A stretch of 35,042 bases of DNA from GCA-002701945 sp964442015. GTDB taxonomy: Bacteria; Fidelibacterota; Marinisomatia; Marinisomatales; TCS55. The translations under genes and the position numbers were made by a program. Each line of letters opens with the position of its first letter. Position 1 is the first letter of the stretch. Location of the stretch: NCBI GenBank assembly GCA_964442015.1, contig CAYTYA010000014.1, positions 1 through 35,042 of the forward strand, written 5' to 3'. This document shows, piece after piece, positions 1 through 8,643 of the stretch. Under the pieces are notes generated by a model. It saw only the letters and a list, made by a program, of their open reading frames with translations. It was not told the origin of the DNA and ran no database searches.

Positions 1-622
1 TATCTGTAATAACCTCATAACCCCAAGGTATTTTTATACTCCATCCATAATCTTCCAACAAATGTTTTTCCAGCTCTTTTTGCCTTGCATTATTAAACAT
101 ATATCTCTCTTGGCGATTTTGAAATAATTTAGAATATTGACTCTTTATATTTTTATTATTTTTAGTGGCAAACTCCTTAGCCTTTTCAACGTTTGGAGTA
201 TTAATCACCATTAGTAATTGATTTCTTGCAAAAGGATCTTCTGAAATAATAATTGGCTTATCTCCAGATATAGAATTACGATACTGTTGAACAGATAAAA
301 TATTTTTTACCAAATCAACAGCAGGATTCGAAGGATCTTCTCCTAATGCGCCAATTACAATTTGTGTACTATTCTTTATTCTTCTATAATCGTTAGGTGA
401 AACAAAAATTAATTTATAGTATGGCTCTGGTTCTGGAGTAAATAGAGTATCATTGAAAATTGTACTAAGTATAGATTGTAGATGAGCTTCATCTTCCATT
501 GCAGAAACAACAATAATTTCATCATCAGAACCAAGAGCCTCTCTTTTAACCGTACAACTAAACTGGAATATTATTAAATATCCCAATAAGATAAATCTCC
601 AAAGTTTTAAATATTTATTCAT
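1..622 (-). CDS. DUF4837-like lipoprotein, C-terminus cut by window edge
   Basis: About 207 codons are visible, opening MNKYLKLWRF. A hydrophobic stretch leads to FQFSC at residues 19-23, a lipobox-like site that would make Cys23 the lipidated residue. The mature part begins with a Ser/Asp-rich linker and then a beta strand (EIIVVSA). The overall look is that of the DUF4837 family of Bacteroidota lipoproteins, whose function is unknown. The frame is open to base 1, so the C-terminus lies outside the window. The gene follows the Omp85-like gene on the same strand after 48 bases, and that gap holds a TAATTTTG box that could give it its own promoter. Lipoprotein status is well supported; the family name comes from recall of its general pattern. 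Confidence 0.7.
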   Translation of the reverse strand, partial: MNKYLKLWRFILLGYLIIFQFSCTVKREALGSDDEIIVVSAMEDEAHLQSILSTIFNDTLFTPEPEPYYKLIFVSPNDYRRIKNSTQIVIGALGEDPSNPAVDLVKNILSVQQYRNSISGDKPIIISEDPFARNQLLMVINTPNVEKAKEFATKNNKNIKSQYSKLFQNRQERYMFNNARQKELEKHLLEDYGWSIKIPWGYEVITD

Positions 623-629
623 AGCATTA

Positions 630-656
630 CAAAATTAGCACATTATTGACCAAAAA
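630..656 (-). promoter_or_regulatory. Candidate FCB-type promoter for the DUF4837 lipoprotein gene
   Basis: On the minus strand TAATTTTG lies at 637-630 and matches the Bacteroidota -7 box TAnnTTTG exactly. A TTG lies 19 bases further upstream, inside the 17-23 base range reported for that promoter class. Only seven bases separate the box from the ATG at 622, so the transcript would be nearly leaderless. The sequence match is observed; promoter activity is inferred. Confidence 0.4.
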
Positions 657-670
657 CAACTTAATTGCTT

Positions 671-2035
671 TTATAATCGACTAGAAAACTTAATATGAAG
701 CTTTGCTTCAGACAGCGGATCTCCTCTTCCAAATCCTATTGTTGCATTTATAATTGAATTCCTAGATACTTGTTTGATACCCATACCAAAGCCTAAGGGA
801 TATGGCAAATGTTCTTTTTGAATAGCACTTTCCATAAATGCAAATAACTGAATATCTTTTCTAATATTTGATACGAACTCCATTGAAGGAATACAAACAC
901 TGGAAGATATAAATTGATCATCCCTATATCCTCTGAGATGATTTAGGCCTCCATAACGAATTTTTTGTCCTTTATGGATATTGCCATTTTCTACCCAAAC
1001 ACCTTTTACATAAAGATTTATATGATAGGAAAGAAATGAATTAATTTTCCAAAAAGATCCATTATTTAATGACCATTCACCCCTTAAATTTGAGATTTTA
1101 TTCTCAATTTGCTTTCCAGTTATTACTGATATATCCCAATAGCTACCATTAGTTGGAATCCATCTATGGTTCCTTTGATCATTTACAACCCCTAATAAAA
1201 TAGAAGAAGATCTATGGTTAAAAAGGCCCAGTGAATAGCCAATACTTGTAGGCGTAATTGTTAAAGAATTGCTACCAAAAAACCATTTTCCATAACGATT
1301 CGGTCTAGAAAAAACCCTAAAGTCCCTTTTGTGTAAAATATATTCTTTATCTCTTAATTCTTTACCAAATGTAAACTGTAATCCAAAAGGTAAGTTCCAT
1401 AAGGTTGGTTCATAGTGCAGAAATGATACTATTTCTGATTTTTCATCTAGTCTTTTCCAGTGAAATAAAGAATTGCTTGCAGTAGACCATATATTTTCCA
1501 AATATAATTCTATCTCACCATTAGTAATCCAACTTCCATTATCAGATCTATTTGTCCCAAATAATCCTGAAATATTATTTTGAAATTCAGGAACTATATC
1601 TAATACAAGGGCTAATCCTCCCTCTTTAGTTTTACCGTATCCAAAATGAATACTATTCTGCATAAATTTATAGGATGACTTTAAATGCTCAATTTGTTGA
1701 AAAATATCTTTCTCAGATGAAATATTTAATATTGATTTTAACAATGACTGATAAGTCTGTCTTTTTACTTCTTTATTACTTCTAATAAGAATTGTATCAA
1801 TTTCAATTAATTCATGATTTGAAGTATATGTAACATTAATAGGTTCGGTTCCCTTAATTGAAGCAAGTGTATAGATATGATTTATGCTATTATCATTTCT
1901 TATTAACGAATCTAGATAGTCTTTTACGCTTGCAGCATCTAACATTTCTATTTTTTCTTCCTGACTAACTTTCAACTCTATTACTTGACTATATAAAATA
2001 GACGTAGCCATTAATATTATCTTAAAAATAGGCAC
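671..2035 (-). CDS. Omp85-superfamily outer-membrane barrel with one POTRA-like domain
   Basis: This 454-residue protein has a signal-like start (MPIFKIILMATSILYSQ). A POTRA-like alpha/beta segment spans about residues 75-150, followed by a strand-rich barrel of about 300 residues. Residues 360-375 contain RYGGLNHLRGYRDD, matching the conserved (V)RG(F/Y) loop-6 motif of Omp85, BamA, TamA and patatin-type barrels. It is much shorter than BamA and is not the main BAM pore. The start is GTG, supported by GGGGA five bases upstream and by the loss of the signal sequence if the next ATG (residue 9) were used. It overlaps the end of the giant outer-membrane gene by 14 bases, suggesting translational coupling. 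It ends in Leu rather than an aromatic residue. The substrate is unknown. Confidence 0.75.
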   Translation of the reverse strand: MPIFKIILMATSILYSQVIELKVSQEEKIEMLDAASVKDYLDSLIRNDNSINHIYTLASIKGTEPINVTYTSNHELIEIDTILIRSNKEVKRQTYQSLLKSILNISSEKDIFQQIEHLKSSYKFMQNSIHFGYGKTKEGGLALVLDIVPEFQNNISGLFGTNRSDNGSWITNGEIELYLENIWSTASNSLFHWKRLDEKSEIVSFLHYEPTLWNLPFGLQFTFGKELRDKEYILHKRDFRVFSRPNRYGKWFFGSNSLTITPTSIGYSLGLFNHRSSSILLGVVNDQRNHRWIPTNGSYWDISVITGKQIENKISNLRGEWSLNNGSFWKINSFLSYHINLYVKGVWVENGNIHKGQKIRYGGLNHLRGYRDDQFISSSVCIPSMEFVSNIRKDIQLFAFMESAIQKEHLPYPLGFGMGIKQVSRNSIINATIGFGRGDPLSEAKLHIKFSSRL

Positions 2036-5000
2036 GTAATTCCCCGCTCATATTGATAAAATTGTCATATCGAATATCAGATATATAATTAATATTTATA
2101 TTTATTGAAAAATTATCTTTTAGAAAAATATTACCATTTATGGTAACTCTTCTATTTTCACCAACAGCATTTCCCCGGAGAGCCTCAGGGGGCAAGTAAT
2201 TTGCTTCACCGAATAAATCCACATTCGACCATTCAAATCTAGTTTGTATTCGGCCTTTTGAACTAAAAAAATGCAGTAAATTAAATTGTATACCTTTTAA
2301 CGAAGATGAATAGCTATTTAACTGATGAGTGCCTTTATCATATCCATATTGCAAATACCCTTCTATATGTAAAACAGAAGAGAAACGTTTTTTTAACCCA
2401 ATTTCAGACCAATATCCAGCTGCACTACGATCTCTCAATGAAGAAAAACTAGACTTAATATTTGTGCGATGTTGATCTAATTTCAAACCAAAATGCATTT
2501 CTCTCATAATTGGTTTTAAATAATCTACCCCATTTTCATTATTAATTCTTAAATCAGGTCCTCTTGGGTCTAAACTATTTAAATCTCTCTCATTTACATT
2601 CCACATCTTTATTTGATTACCTTTTTGGTTTAAGTAGTTTATTTCATTAAGTAGTTTCGATTTAGAAAGCACTACTGACTCGCTTTCTAAATTATTTCTC
2701 CTGTATTTATTGATATGAAAATTATCGCCATTAAAATCCCATTTCCAATCCATGCGATATTTAATATTTTTTAAAAATGTTTTATATTTTTTACTAAAAT
2801 CGTATTCTAAACGCTGAATACCTTCAAATTTCGTTGTTGGTCTTCGACTTCCTGATAATACTGTGTAAGCTATATAGGCACCATTAGGATCTGGAACATA
2901 TTCTTCAAATTGTATATCGTAACGATGAGTTCCTAAACCTAGCCCTACGGAATCATACACTGCCATCCTTTGCTCTGTCAGCACCTCTTCAATTTTAAAT
3001 TTTGCATCATAACGCAATGGGATTTTTGACTTTCTAAGGAAAATCCTGGTTTGTAATAAATCATAATTAATTTTTTGATCATCTATAAACTCATTCTTAA
3101 TTCTCTTACGATATACAATCGAGTGATTCCATCCAGATAAAGATTTATATTTTATATCAACTTCACCAAAATATCCTTTTGAGAATAAAACCTCTTTATT
3201 ATCATTATATATAAAATCTTCTCTTTGCCCAAATCCTAAAATACTCTGTAATCGTTTTCCATTAAATTGAAGTCCAGATGTAAGATGATTAAAATGATAT
3301 AATTTATCGGAATATTCATTTTTATAATCAATCACTGGGTGGATAGAACCTGAAAATAGTTTTGTATTAAAATCTATTGTTTGATAATACTCATTATTAG
3401 AATGGACTTGATTAATTTTTCCAGAAATTTTATTAAAAAAATTAGTACTACCTTTAAAATCTAATTGGACCCTTTCTTTCCTGTTAGATCCAATCGTGTA
3501 TCTTGATAGGTTTGTATTAACTAATAATAGAGAATCAATAGAAAAAGTCGAATTGAAATTTTGCATTAGTTCATTTTTATCATATAAAGGTAAAATATTC
3601 CAATCTTGATTAAACTCTATTGCCCGATCTCTTTGCAATGAATGAAATTTTTTATTTCTACCCCACTGTGAAACCTCATAACCAATAATTAGGTTATTAG
3701 TTAATGCGATCTGGTTACCTGATATTTTTATTTGATGTCCAATACCTTGGTTATCATTATCATCTATGCTAGACATATTATTACGATCATAATCTGATAA
3801 TGCCATTTCAAAGGACAGATCTAACCAATGATTGACACGATAGTTACTTAATGCTTGAACTAACTGATGACTTTCTGGTGCAACTAATTCTCTTACAGGG
3901 CTATAGTAATCTATTGATTCATTTAGTAATTCTATATTCTTTCTATCGACCCATTGATAATAGAGAACCCCACTATTAGATAATTTTCTTACATATTGGC
4001 CATTTTTACTATCGTAAGTAAATGATACCTGATAATGTTGCCCAATAATTGTATTTGTGGAATCAAAAATATAGATACTATCTAATAATATATATATACC
4101 CGATGAGTCCTCGATAGATCCAGTAACATATATCTCTCTATCTCCCGACTCTTTGAATAAGGATAACGCATCACTATTGATTTCATTATTTGTATTTAAT
4201 GTTTGATCGTATTCCCGAATCCAACTTAATTGAATTTTACCTCTATTGTTTAATTCTTTATTTATCGATGAAGACAAAAGGTTGCGATTATACTGTTCGT
4301 CACCATACTGGTATTCTATAAATAGATCACTATCAAAAAATAATATATTTTTTGGCATAAAGAATATCTCTCCTAGACTATAATCAATTGTATAATCATA
4401 ATCTTCTCCACGATGCAATCGGACTCCATTTAACCATACTCTCTCAGATCCTGCTATAATGATAATATCTTTATTACCATTTTTTGCCGTAAGATTATAT
4501 GGTCCTTGCTTTCCATCAACGCCTTTAAATTCTAATTGGTGTGATACTCCTTTTGAACCAGCGACAGCACCATTTCCCGATACTCCATTAAATTTAAACT
4601 GATTATTAATACCAACAGTTTTTCTTTTTACATTTAAATATTTACCTGATTCAATATTTATATCCACATCACCAGCTCTGATTTCAAAATTATTGTGGTT
4701 TATTTGAAAAAATATTTTATCAATCTCATCTAAATTGCTTGTATTTCCATCTGGTTGTATAGGAAAATTTTGATCAGATAACATACCGCCAACCTCTATA
4801 TCATCGCCTAAAGATCCTTGTATCTGCATTTGAAATCCTCCACTGAACTCAGAGCCTCCTCTTGGAGCAATATTCAAATTTCTAAAAAATGTCCCAGAAG
4901 AATAAATCGACTCCTTTTCTTTCACTATTGGATATGAAGTTAATTCAATATCCTTACTCTGATCGTTATCTAACATCAAAGAATCTATCAAAGGAAGATC

Positions 5001-5300
5001 TACCCATTTTGGGCCGATTTTTATTGGCAATGATATTGCATAATAATCATATGTAACAATGATGGATTTGGATATTCTTTTTTGCTTAGTTACATATAGC
5101 AACCCATTAATTGGATCTAACGAATATTCAATAGAATCAATATCTTTATTTATAATTGAAAAAGTTGTATCAATTATCAAATTATGTTTGAGCTTAATCT
5201 CTGATGGATATGTAGAAACATTAATTGTATCTAATGTTGATATGATTTGTCCTTTCGTAATAGAAAAAAACAAACCAATCAGAATAATTCGACTAATCAA
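2022..5300 (-). CDS. Giant FCB-type outer-membrane beta-barrel protein (1092 aa)
   Basis: The protein begins with a signal-like segment (MISRIILIGLFFSITKGQ). A beta-rich N-terminal region runs to about residue 130. A conserved-looking block follows at about 140-340, including APRGGSEFSGG, DQNFPIQPDGNT, AGSERVWLNG and DYTIDYSLGEIFF. The remaining 750 residues are amphipathic strands with many aromatic and charged turns, as in a large outer-membrane barrel. I recall this block from uncharacterised proteins of Ignavibacteria, Marinimicrobia and relatives; a distant likeness to the type IX translocon protein SprA is possible but unproven. The start is TTG: an in-frame TAG lies three codons upstream and the first internal Met is near residue 109. 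AAAGGA lies about 15 bases upstream, further than usual. It overlaps its neighbours by 8 and 14 bases. Confidence 0.65.
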   Translation of the reverse strand: MISRIILIGLFFSITKGQIISTLDTINVSTYPSEIKLKHNLIIDTTFSIINKDIDSIEYSLDPINGLLYVTKQKRISKSIIVTYDYYAISLPIKIGPKWVDLPLIDSLMLDNDQSKDIELTSYPIVKEKESIYSSGTFFRNLNIAPRGGSEFSGGFQMQIQGSLGDDIEVGGMLSDQNFPIQPDGNTSNLDEIDKIFFQINHNNFEIRAGDVDINIESGKYLNVKRKTVGINNQFKFNGVSGNGAVAGSKGVSHQLEFKGVDGKQGPYNLTAKNGNKDIIIIAGSERVWLNGVRLHRGEDYDYTIDYSLGEIFFMPKNILFFDSDLFIEYQYGDEQYNRNLLSSSINKELNNRGKIQLSWIREYDQTLNTNNEINSDALSLFKESGDREIYVTGSIEDSSGIYILLDSIYIFDSTNTIIGQHYQVSFTYDSKNGQYVRKLSNSGVLYYQWVDRKNIELLNESIDYYSPVRELVAPESHQLVQALSNYRVNHWLDLSFEMALSDYDRNNMSSIDDNDNQGIGHQIKISGNQIALTNNLIIGYEVSQWGRNKKFHSLQRDRAIEFNQDWNILPLYDKNELMQNFNSTFSIDSLLLVNTNLSRYTIGSNRKERVQLDFKGSTNFFNKISGKINQVHSNNEYYQTIDFNTKLFSGSIHPVIDYKNEYSDKLYHFNHLTSGLQFNGKRLQSILGFGQREDFIYNDNKEVLFSKGYFGEVDIKYKSLSGWNHSIVYRKRIKNEFIDDQKINYDLLQTRIFLRKSKIPLRYDAKFKIEEVLTEQRMAVYDSVGLGLGTHRYDIQFEEYVPDPNGAYIAYTVLSGSRRPTTKFEGIQRLEYDFSKKYKTFLKNIKYRMDWKWDFNGDNFHINKYRRNNLESESVVLSKSKLLNEINYLNQKGNQIKMWNVNERDLNSLDPRGPDLRINNENGVDYLKPIMREMHFGLKLDQHRTNIKSSFSSLRDRSAAGYWSEIGLKKRFSSVLHIEGYLQYGYDKGTHQLNSYSSSLKGIQFNLLHFFSSKGRIQTRFEWSNVDLFGEANYLPPEALRGNAVGENRRVTINGNIFLKDNFSINININYISDIRYDNFINMSGELRAYF

Positions 5301-6132
5301 GATAAAATTCTATTATCCTTTGATTTGTTAAACATAATATCTTATGATGATAATTGGTTAGATCTATCGAATATTCATTATCAATTAATGGAATTGAAAA
5401 TTGTTTTGATATTAATTTATCAATTATCTCTACTTCTCCTTGATTATTTAGCACGGCCCATGAGTCTTTCATATCTGTGAAAGTGATTGGATCATCCATT
5501 AAAAATTTTACTTTATTTTTTAATCTTCCCAATCGATTAAATATAACTAACTGTTTTGAGCATGGATACAATAGAGCAATATCTCCATTAGAACTAATTT
5601 TAATTTTATCGCAACAATCTCTATCAATAATTTGCTGATCTAAATCAATAAATATAAGGGGATCTATACCTGAAATATTTCCTCGAATAATTGCATTATC
5701 ATTTTTAGAAAGAAGATAATAATTGCCCCAATTATCTATTGCAAAATCATCTACAACTAGGTTCGATCTTTTAAAATTAGGACTTAGGTCTAAGCTATTG
5801 ATGAGATTTAAAGAATAATCAAAACGAAAAACTTTATTTTGACTTTTATCAAAAATATATAAATCTAAATTTGAAATACTAAATCCAATAGGATCAATAA
5901 ATGAATCGTAATTATCACCGAATCCACCAGTAAAATAAAAATTTCCCACAGATGATTGACTTGCTACTAACCTTGAATCAAGATCTATATAAAAAGTCCA
6001 CCCACCATGCCCCTTTATTATTTTATGAATAGAAAATTGTTGATTCTCTAGTTTAGTAGGAAGATTATAAGCATCAAATTCTTGAGCTAATAGACTACTA
6101 ATAAATAAACAACTGAGAACAGCCCTAATCAT
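5293..6132 (-). CDS. Secreted beta-propeller-like protein, function unknown
   Basis: This 279-residue protein has a signal peptide of about 16 residues (MIRAVLSCLFISSLLAQ). The rest is a run of short strands in a repeating pattern, with phrases such as LYIFDKSQNKVFRFD, AIDNWGNYYLLSK and ISSNGDIALLY. These resemble NHL or six-bladed propeller blades in which each blade ends in a strand plus an Asp/Asn-Gly turn. There is no catalytic signature. The Cys at residue 8 is not followed by a mature-lipoprotein pattern, so I do not call it a lipoprotein. Its stop overlaps the start of the giant outer-membrane gene by eight bases, which suggests a periplasmic or surface partner of that protein. It begins 13 bases after the lgt stop. 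Confidence 0.6.
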   Translation of the reverse strand: MIRAVLSCLFISSLLAQEFDAYNLPTKLENQQFSIHKIIKGHGGWTFYIDLDSRLVASQSSVGNFYFTGGFGDNYDSFIDPIGFSISNLDLYIFDKSQNKVFRFDYSLNLINSLDLSPNFKRSNLVVDDFAIDNWGNYYLLSKNDNAIIRGNISGIDPLIFIDLDQQIIDRDCCDKIKISSNGDIALLYPCSKQLVIFNRLGRLKNKVKFLMDDPITFTDMKDSWAVLNNQGEVEIIDKLISKQFSIPLIDNEYSIDLTNYHHKILCLTNQRIIEFYLD

Positions 6133-6145
6133 AGGGTTTATATGA

Positions 6146-7012
6146 TTAGCTTGCTTCTTTTGTTTCAGACTTTTGTGGGGGGTTAATCAACATAAATATC
6201 CCAATACTAATCATAATAATTGAAATAACTTGTGCACCAGAAAATCCAATGACATCTTTTATAATCCATAAATATTTTGGGTTTAAACGAATAAATTCAA
6301 TAAAGAATCGTTCCATACCTGCAATAATTAAATAAGTAAAAAATAAACTACCTTGGGTTATTATCTTATCTCTTTTATTCCATAAAAATATAAAAATTCC
6401 AAAACCTATAATAGATTCAATTATTTGAGTAGGATAAACAGTTATTATATCACCAGGATTCCAATTAGAGATATCTAACCAAGGATAATTATAAGCAATT
6501 GATTCATATGTTGTTGGGGGGGCGCCTATTTTAAACGACATGCCGAAAATTGATTTTGTAGGTAAGCCATAATCATCACCTACTAGAAAACAGCCTATTC
6601 TTCCAATAGAGTACCCAATAATCAATAATGGAGCGATAATATCAGCAAATTGCAACCATGGTAATCTATTCTTTCTCAGAACAATTGTAACACCTATTGT
6701 GCCGCCCATTAATCCCCCAAGAAATACAAGTCCCGCACCGCTAAAAATCATTCCATATGGATCAATAATTACTCGATCAAAGTTTTCTATTAAGTAATAT
6801 ATCTTCGACCCAATGATACCACCTAAGGCAGCTGAAGTAATAATATCTGAAGCTATATTTTCATCATAATTCAAGCGTTTCATTTCCTTAAATAACAATG
6901 CATAACAAGTATAAAAGGCAACTACTAACATTAAACCATATGAATAAATTGCTAAATGAAATTCAAACCCTAAAATGCGGATTATGCCAAAATCATATAC
7001 GATAGGCCACAT
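6146..7012 (-). CDS. lgt: Prolipoprotein diacylglyceryl transferase Lgt
   Basis: Lgt moves a diacylglyceryl group from phosphatidylglycerol to the lipobox Cys of prolipoproteins in the inner membrane, the first step of lipoprotein maturation. The 288 residues show about seven hydrophobic segments. Family marks are SGAGLVFLGGLMGG (91-104), the signature region GRIGCFLVGDDYG (137-149), YPTQ (193-196) and ERFFIEFIR (234-242). The signature departs from the E. coli form GRLGNFINGE: the Asn and Glu positions are Cys and Asp. Cys-containing variants are, as I recall, common outside Proteobacteria. It shares TAATG with the upstream zinc-ribbon gene, a one-base overlap. Lipoprotein substrates encoded here include LptE and the DUF4837 protein. 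Confidence 0.93.
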   Translation of the reverse strand: MWPIVYDFGIIRILGFEFHLAIYSYGLMLVVAFYTCYALLFKEMKRLNYDENIASDIITSAALGGIIGSKIYYLIENFDRVIIDPYGMIFSGAGLVFLGGLMGGTIGVTIVLRKNRLPWLQFADIIAPLLIIGYSIGRIGCFLVGDDYGLPTKSIFGMSFKIGAPPTTYESIAYNYPWLDISNWNPGDIITVYPTQIIESIIGFGIFIFLWNKRDKIITQGSLFFTYLIIAGMERFFIEFIRLNPKYLWIIKDVIGFSGAQVISIIMISIGIFMLINPPQKSETKEAS

Positions 7013-7869
7013 TATATATTACTCCCACAAATAGAACAATATTTATCGCTCTTATCTAATTTATTACCACATTTTGAACAAAAATTCTTGTTTTTTCCAT
7101 TTTTCTTATTCTGATTATTATTAAAAAATAACACCCCAGATAAAACAGATAAAACACCTAATACTGCAATTGGTTCCCATAAAGGAAGCCTATGTCGCTT
7201 TGGGATTTTATTATCTTTTTGTTGAGTGGACTCATCATTATTAATTGAATTCTCAGATAATCTACCTTGCAAATATTGCATAGTAGTTTTACCAGAGAGA
7301 TTATCATATGATAGATTAATTATCTCTTTAGACATCTCTTTTAATCCTTGAAAATGTATCTGATGAAAAACAATATTATGTTGATCTTTATTCGAAGTTG
7401 ATTCTAAATCAATATTAAAACTAGTTGAAATAAGTGGCTCTTGAACAAAAACATGAAATTCACTTAATGAAGTTGAAAATTGTAGAGGATATTGAATCTC
7501 TCTAGTAACTGAAGAATTAAAAGGGTTATAAAAAACAAAAATTCTAAATGGAGATTTATTTAATTCTAGATGCACCCATCTCATTGAATTCGCATCCTTT
7601 ATATTTAACGTTTTTACTTCAGATTGATCATTAGGAGATCCTGATACAAAAAAAACAGAATCTGTCATTGCTGGAACAAGCATCTCCATAGAAAAAGGGA
7701 TATCTGATAAGTCAACTTCACCATTTATTTCTACCATAATACCGCTATAATAGTATTCAGGATATATATAAATATTCAGATCACTGATCGTTGATTGTGC
7801 AGAAATCGGATTATATAGGAAGATAAATATGCTAAATAAATATTTCTTCATTTTACTTAAAATTTTCAT
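7012..7869 (-). CDS. Membrane-anchored periplasmic protein with C-terminal zinc ribbon
   Basis: The 285 residues divide into four parts: a signal-like N-terminus (MKKYLFSIFIFLYNPISAQ, from residue 7); a strand-rich domain of about 180 residues; one membrane helix at about 231-249; and a basic Asn/Lys linker leading to a zinc ribbon at the very end. Its cysteines are C264, C267, C278 and C281, two CxxC pairs ten residues apart. The arrangement implies a periplasmic sensor or binding domain and a cytoplasmic zinc ribbon. The periplasmic domain is not recognised; aligned phrases such as IYPEYYYSGIMVEI suggest a beta-sandwich. The start at 7869 or six codons later cannot be decided, because neither has a Shine-Dalgarno. 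It overlaps lgt by one base. Confidence 0.65.
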   Translation of the reverse strand: MKILSKMKKYLFSIFIFLYNPISAQSTISDLNIYIYPEYYYSGIMVEINGEVDLSDIPFSMEMLVPAMTDSVFFVSGSPNDQSEVKTLNIKDANSMRWVHLELNKSPFRIFVFYNPFNSSVTREIQYPLQFSTSLSEFHVFVQEPLISTSFNIDLESTSNKDQHNIVFHQIHFQGLKEMSKEIINLSYDNLSGKTTMQYLQGRLSENSINNDESTQQKDNKIPKRHRLPLWEPIAVLGVLSVLSGVLFFNNNQNKKNGKNKNFCSKCGNKLDKSDKYCSICGSNI

Positions 7870-7908
7870 TTAAAAAATAATACATTTAAATCAATTACTT
7901 ATAAAAAA

Positions 7909-8628
7909 TTATAATTGTGTTGTTACAAGAGTAAGAATAATTAAATCATAGACAGTGTGAGCATATGCTGCAGGACCAAAACCCCGAAATACATAGATCA
8001 AACCTAGAAAAATCCCTGCGATAAAACGCATCATAAATACAGAGAAATTTGGCTCTTCACCATAATCGCCCATAAAATGAAATAATGAAAATAATGCGGC
8101 TGAAAGAATGATGCCGCTCGTAATTTTAGCAATTTTTTTCCATTGAAAAATAAATCCTAATATAGAGCCAAATCCAGCAATAAGAATAACACGAAAAACA
8201 AATTCTTCATATATACCTGCTCCAATTGATAAAACAACCTGTTGTAACATTGTTCCCGTAGAATTAGCCATTAATAAAGGAGCTGTAAACCCCATTAAAA
8301 CAAAAAGTATTACCCCCCAACATATGCTTTCGAAAAACATCCAAATTAGATATTCTCCTTTGATAACAGTAGATTCAAGAGATTTCTTTTGTCGTAAAAA
8401 AGCAACCATAAATCCAATCATAAATGAGGCGCTAAATCCATAAACCCCATAAATGCCAAATAGTCCTAATACTTGGCGCATTAATACATCTGCACCATTC
8501 CTTAATATTACAATATCATTTACTGAAATAGTAAAAACACCGATTTCATATATCAGAAATAAAGGTATAGTAAAAATAAAACTATATAGAGGTGAATTTG
8601 TTGTTGACCAGTAATTTGAGTTTTTCAT
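7909..8628 (-). CDS. CPBP-family intramembrane protease
   Basis: This polytopic membrane protein of 239 residues carries the three motifs of the CPBP (CAAX protease and bacteriocin-processing, formerly Abi) family: EEFVFR at 141-146 (EExxxR), FSLFHF at 180-185 with His184, and AYAHTVYD at 221-228 with His224. These residues form the glutamate-based active site in the Rce1-like fold. Bacterial members have varied and mostly unknown substrates; none is suggested here. It lies 15 bases downstream of lepA and 39 bases upstream of the zinc-ribbon gene, so it is probably cotranscribed with both. Confidence 0.9.
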   Translation of the reverse strand: MKNSNYWSTTNSPLYSFIFTIPLFLIYEIGVFTISVNDIVILRNGADVLMRQVLGLFGIYGVYGFSASFMIGFMVAFLRQKKSLESTVIKGEYLIWMFFESICWGVILFVLMGFTAPLLMANSTGTMLQQVVLSIGAGIYEEFVFRVILIAGFGSILGFIFQWKKIAKITSGIILSAALFSLFHFMGDYGEEPNFSVFMMRFIAGIFLGLIYVFRGFGPAAYAHTVYDLIILTLVTTQL

Positions 8629-8643
8629 AGAATGAAATAGTTA

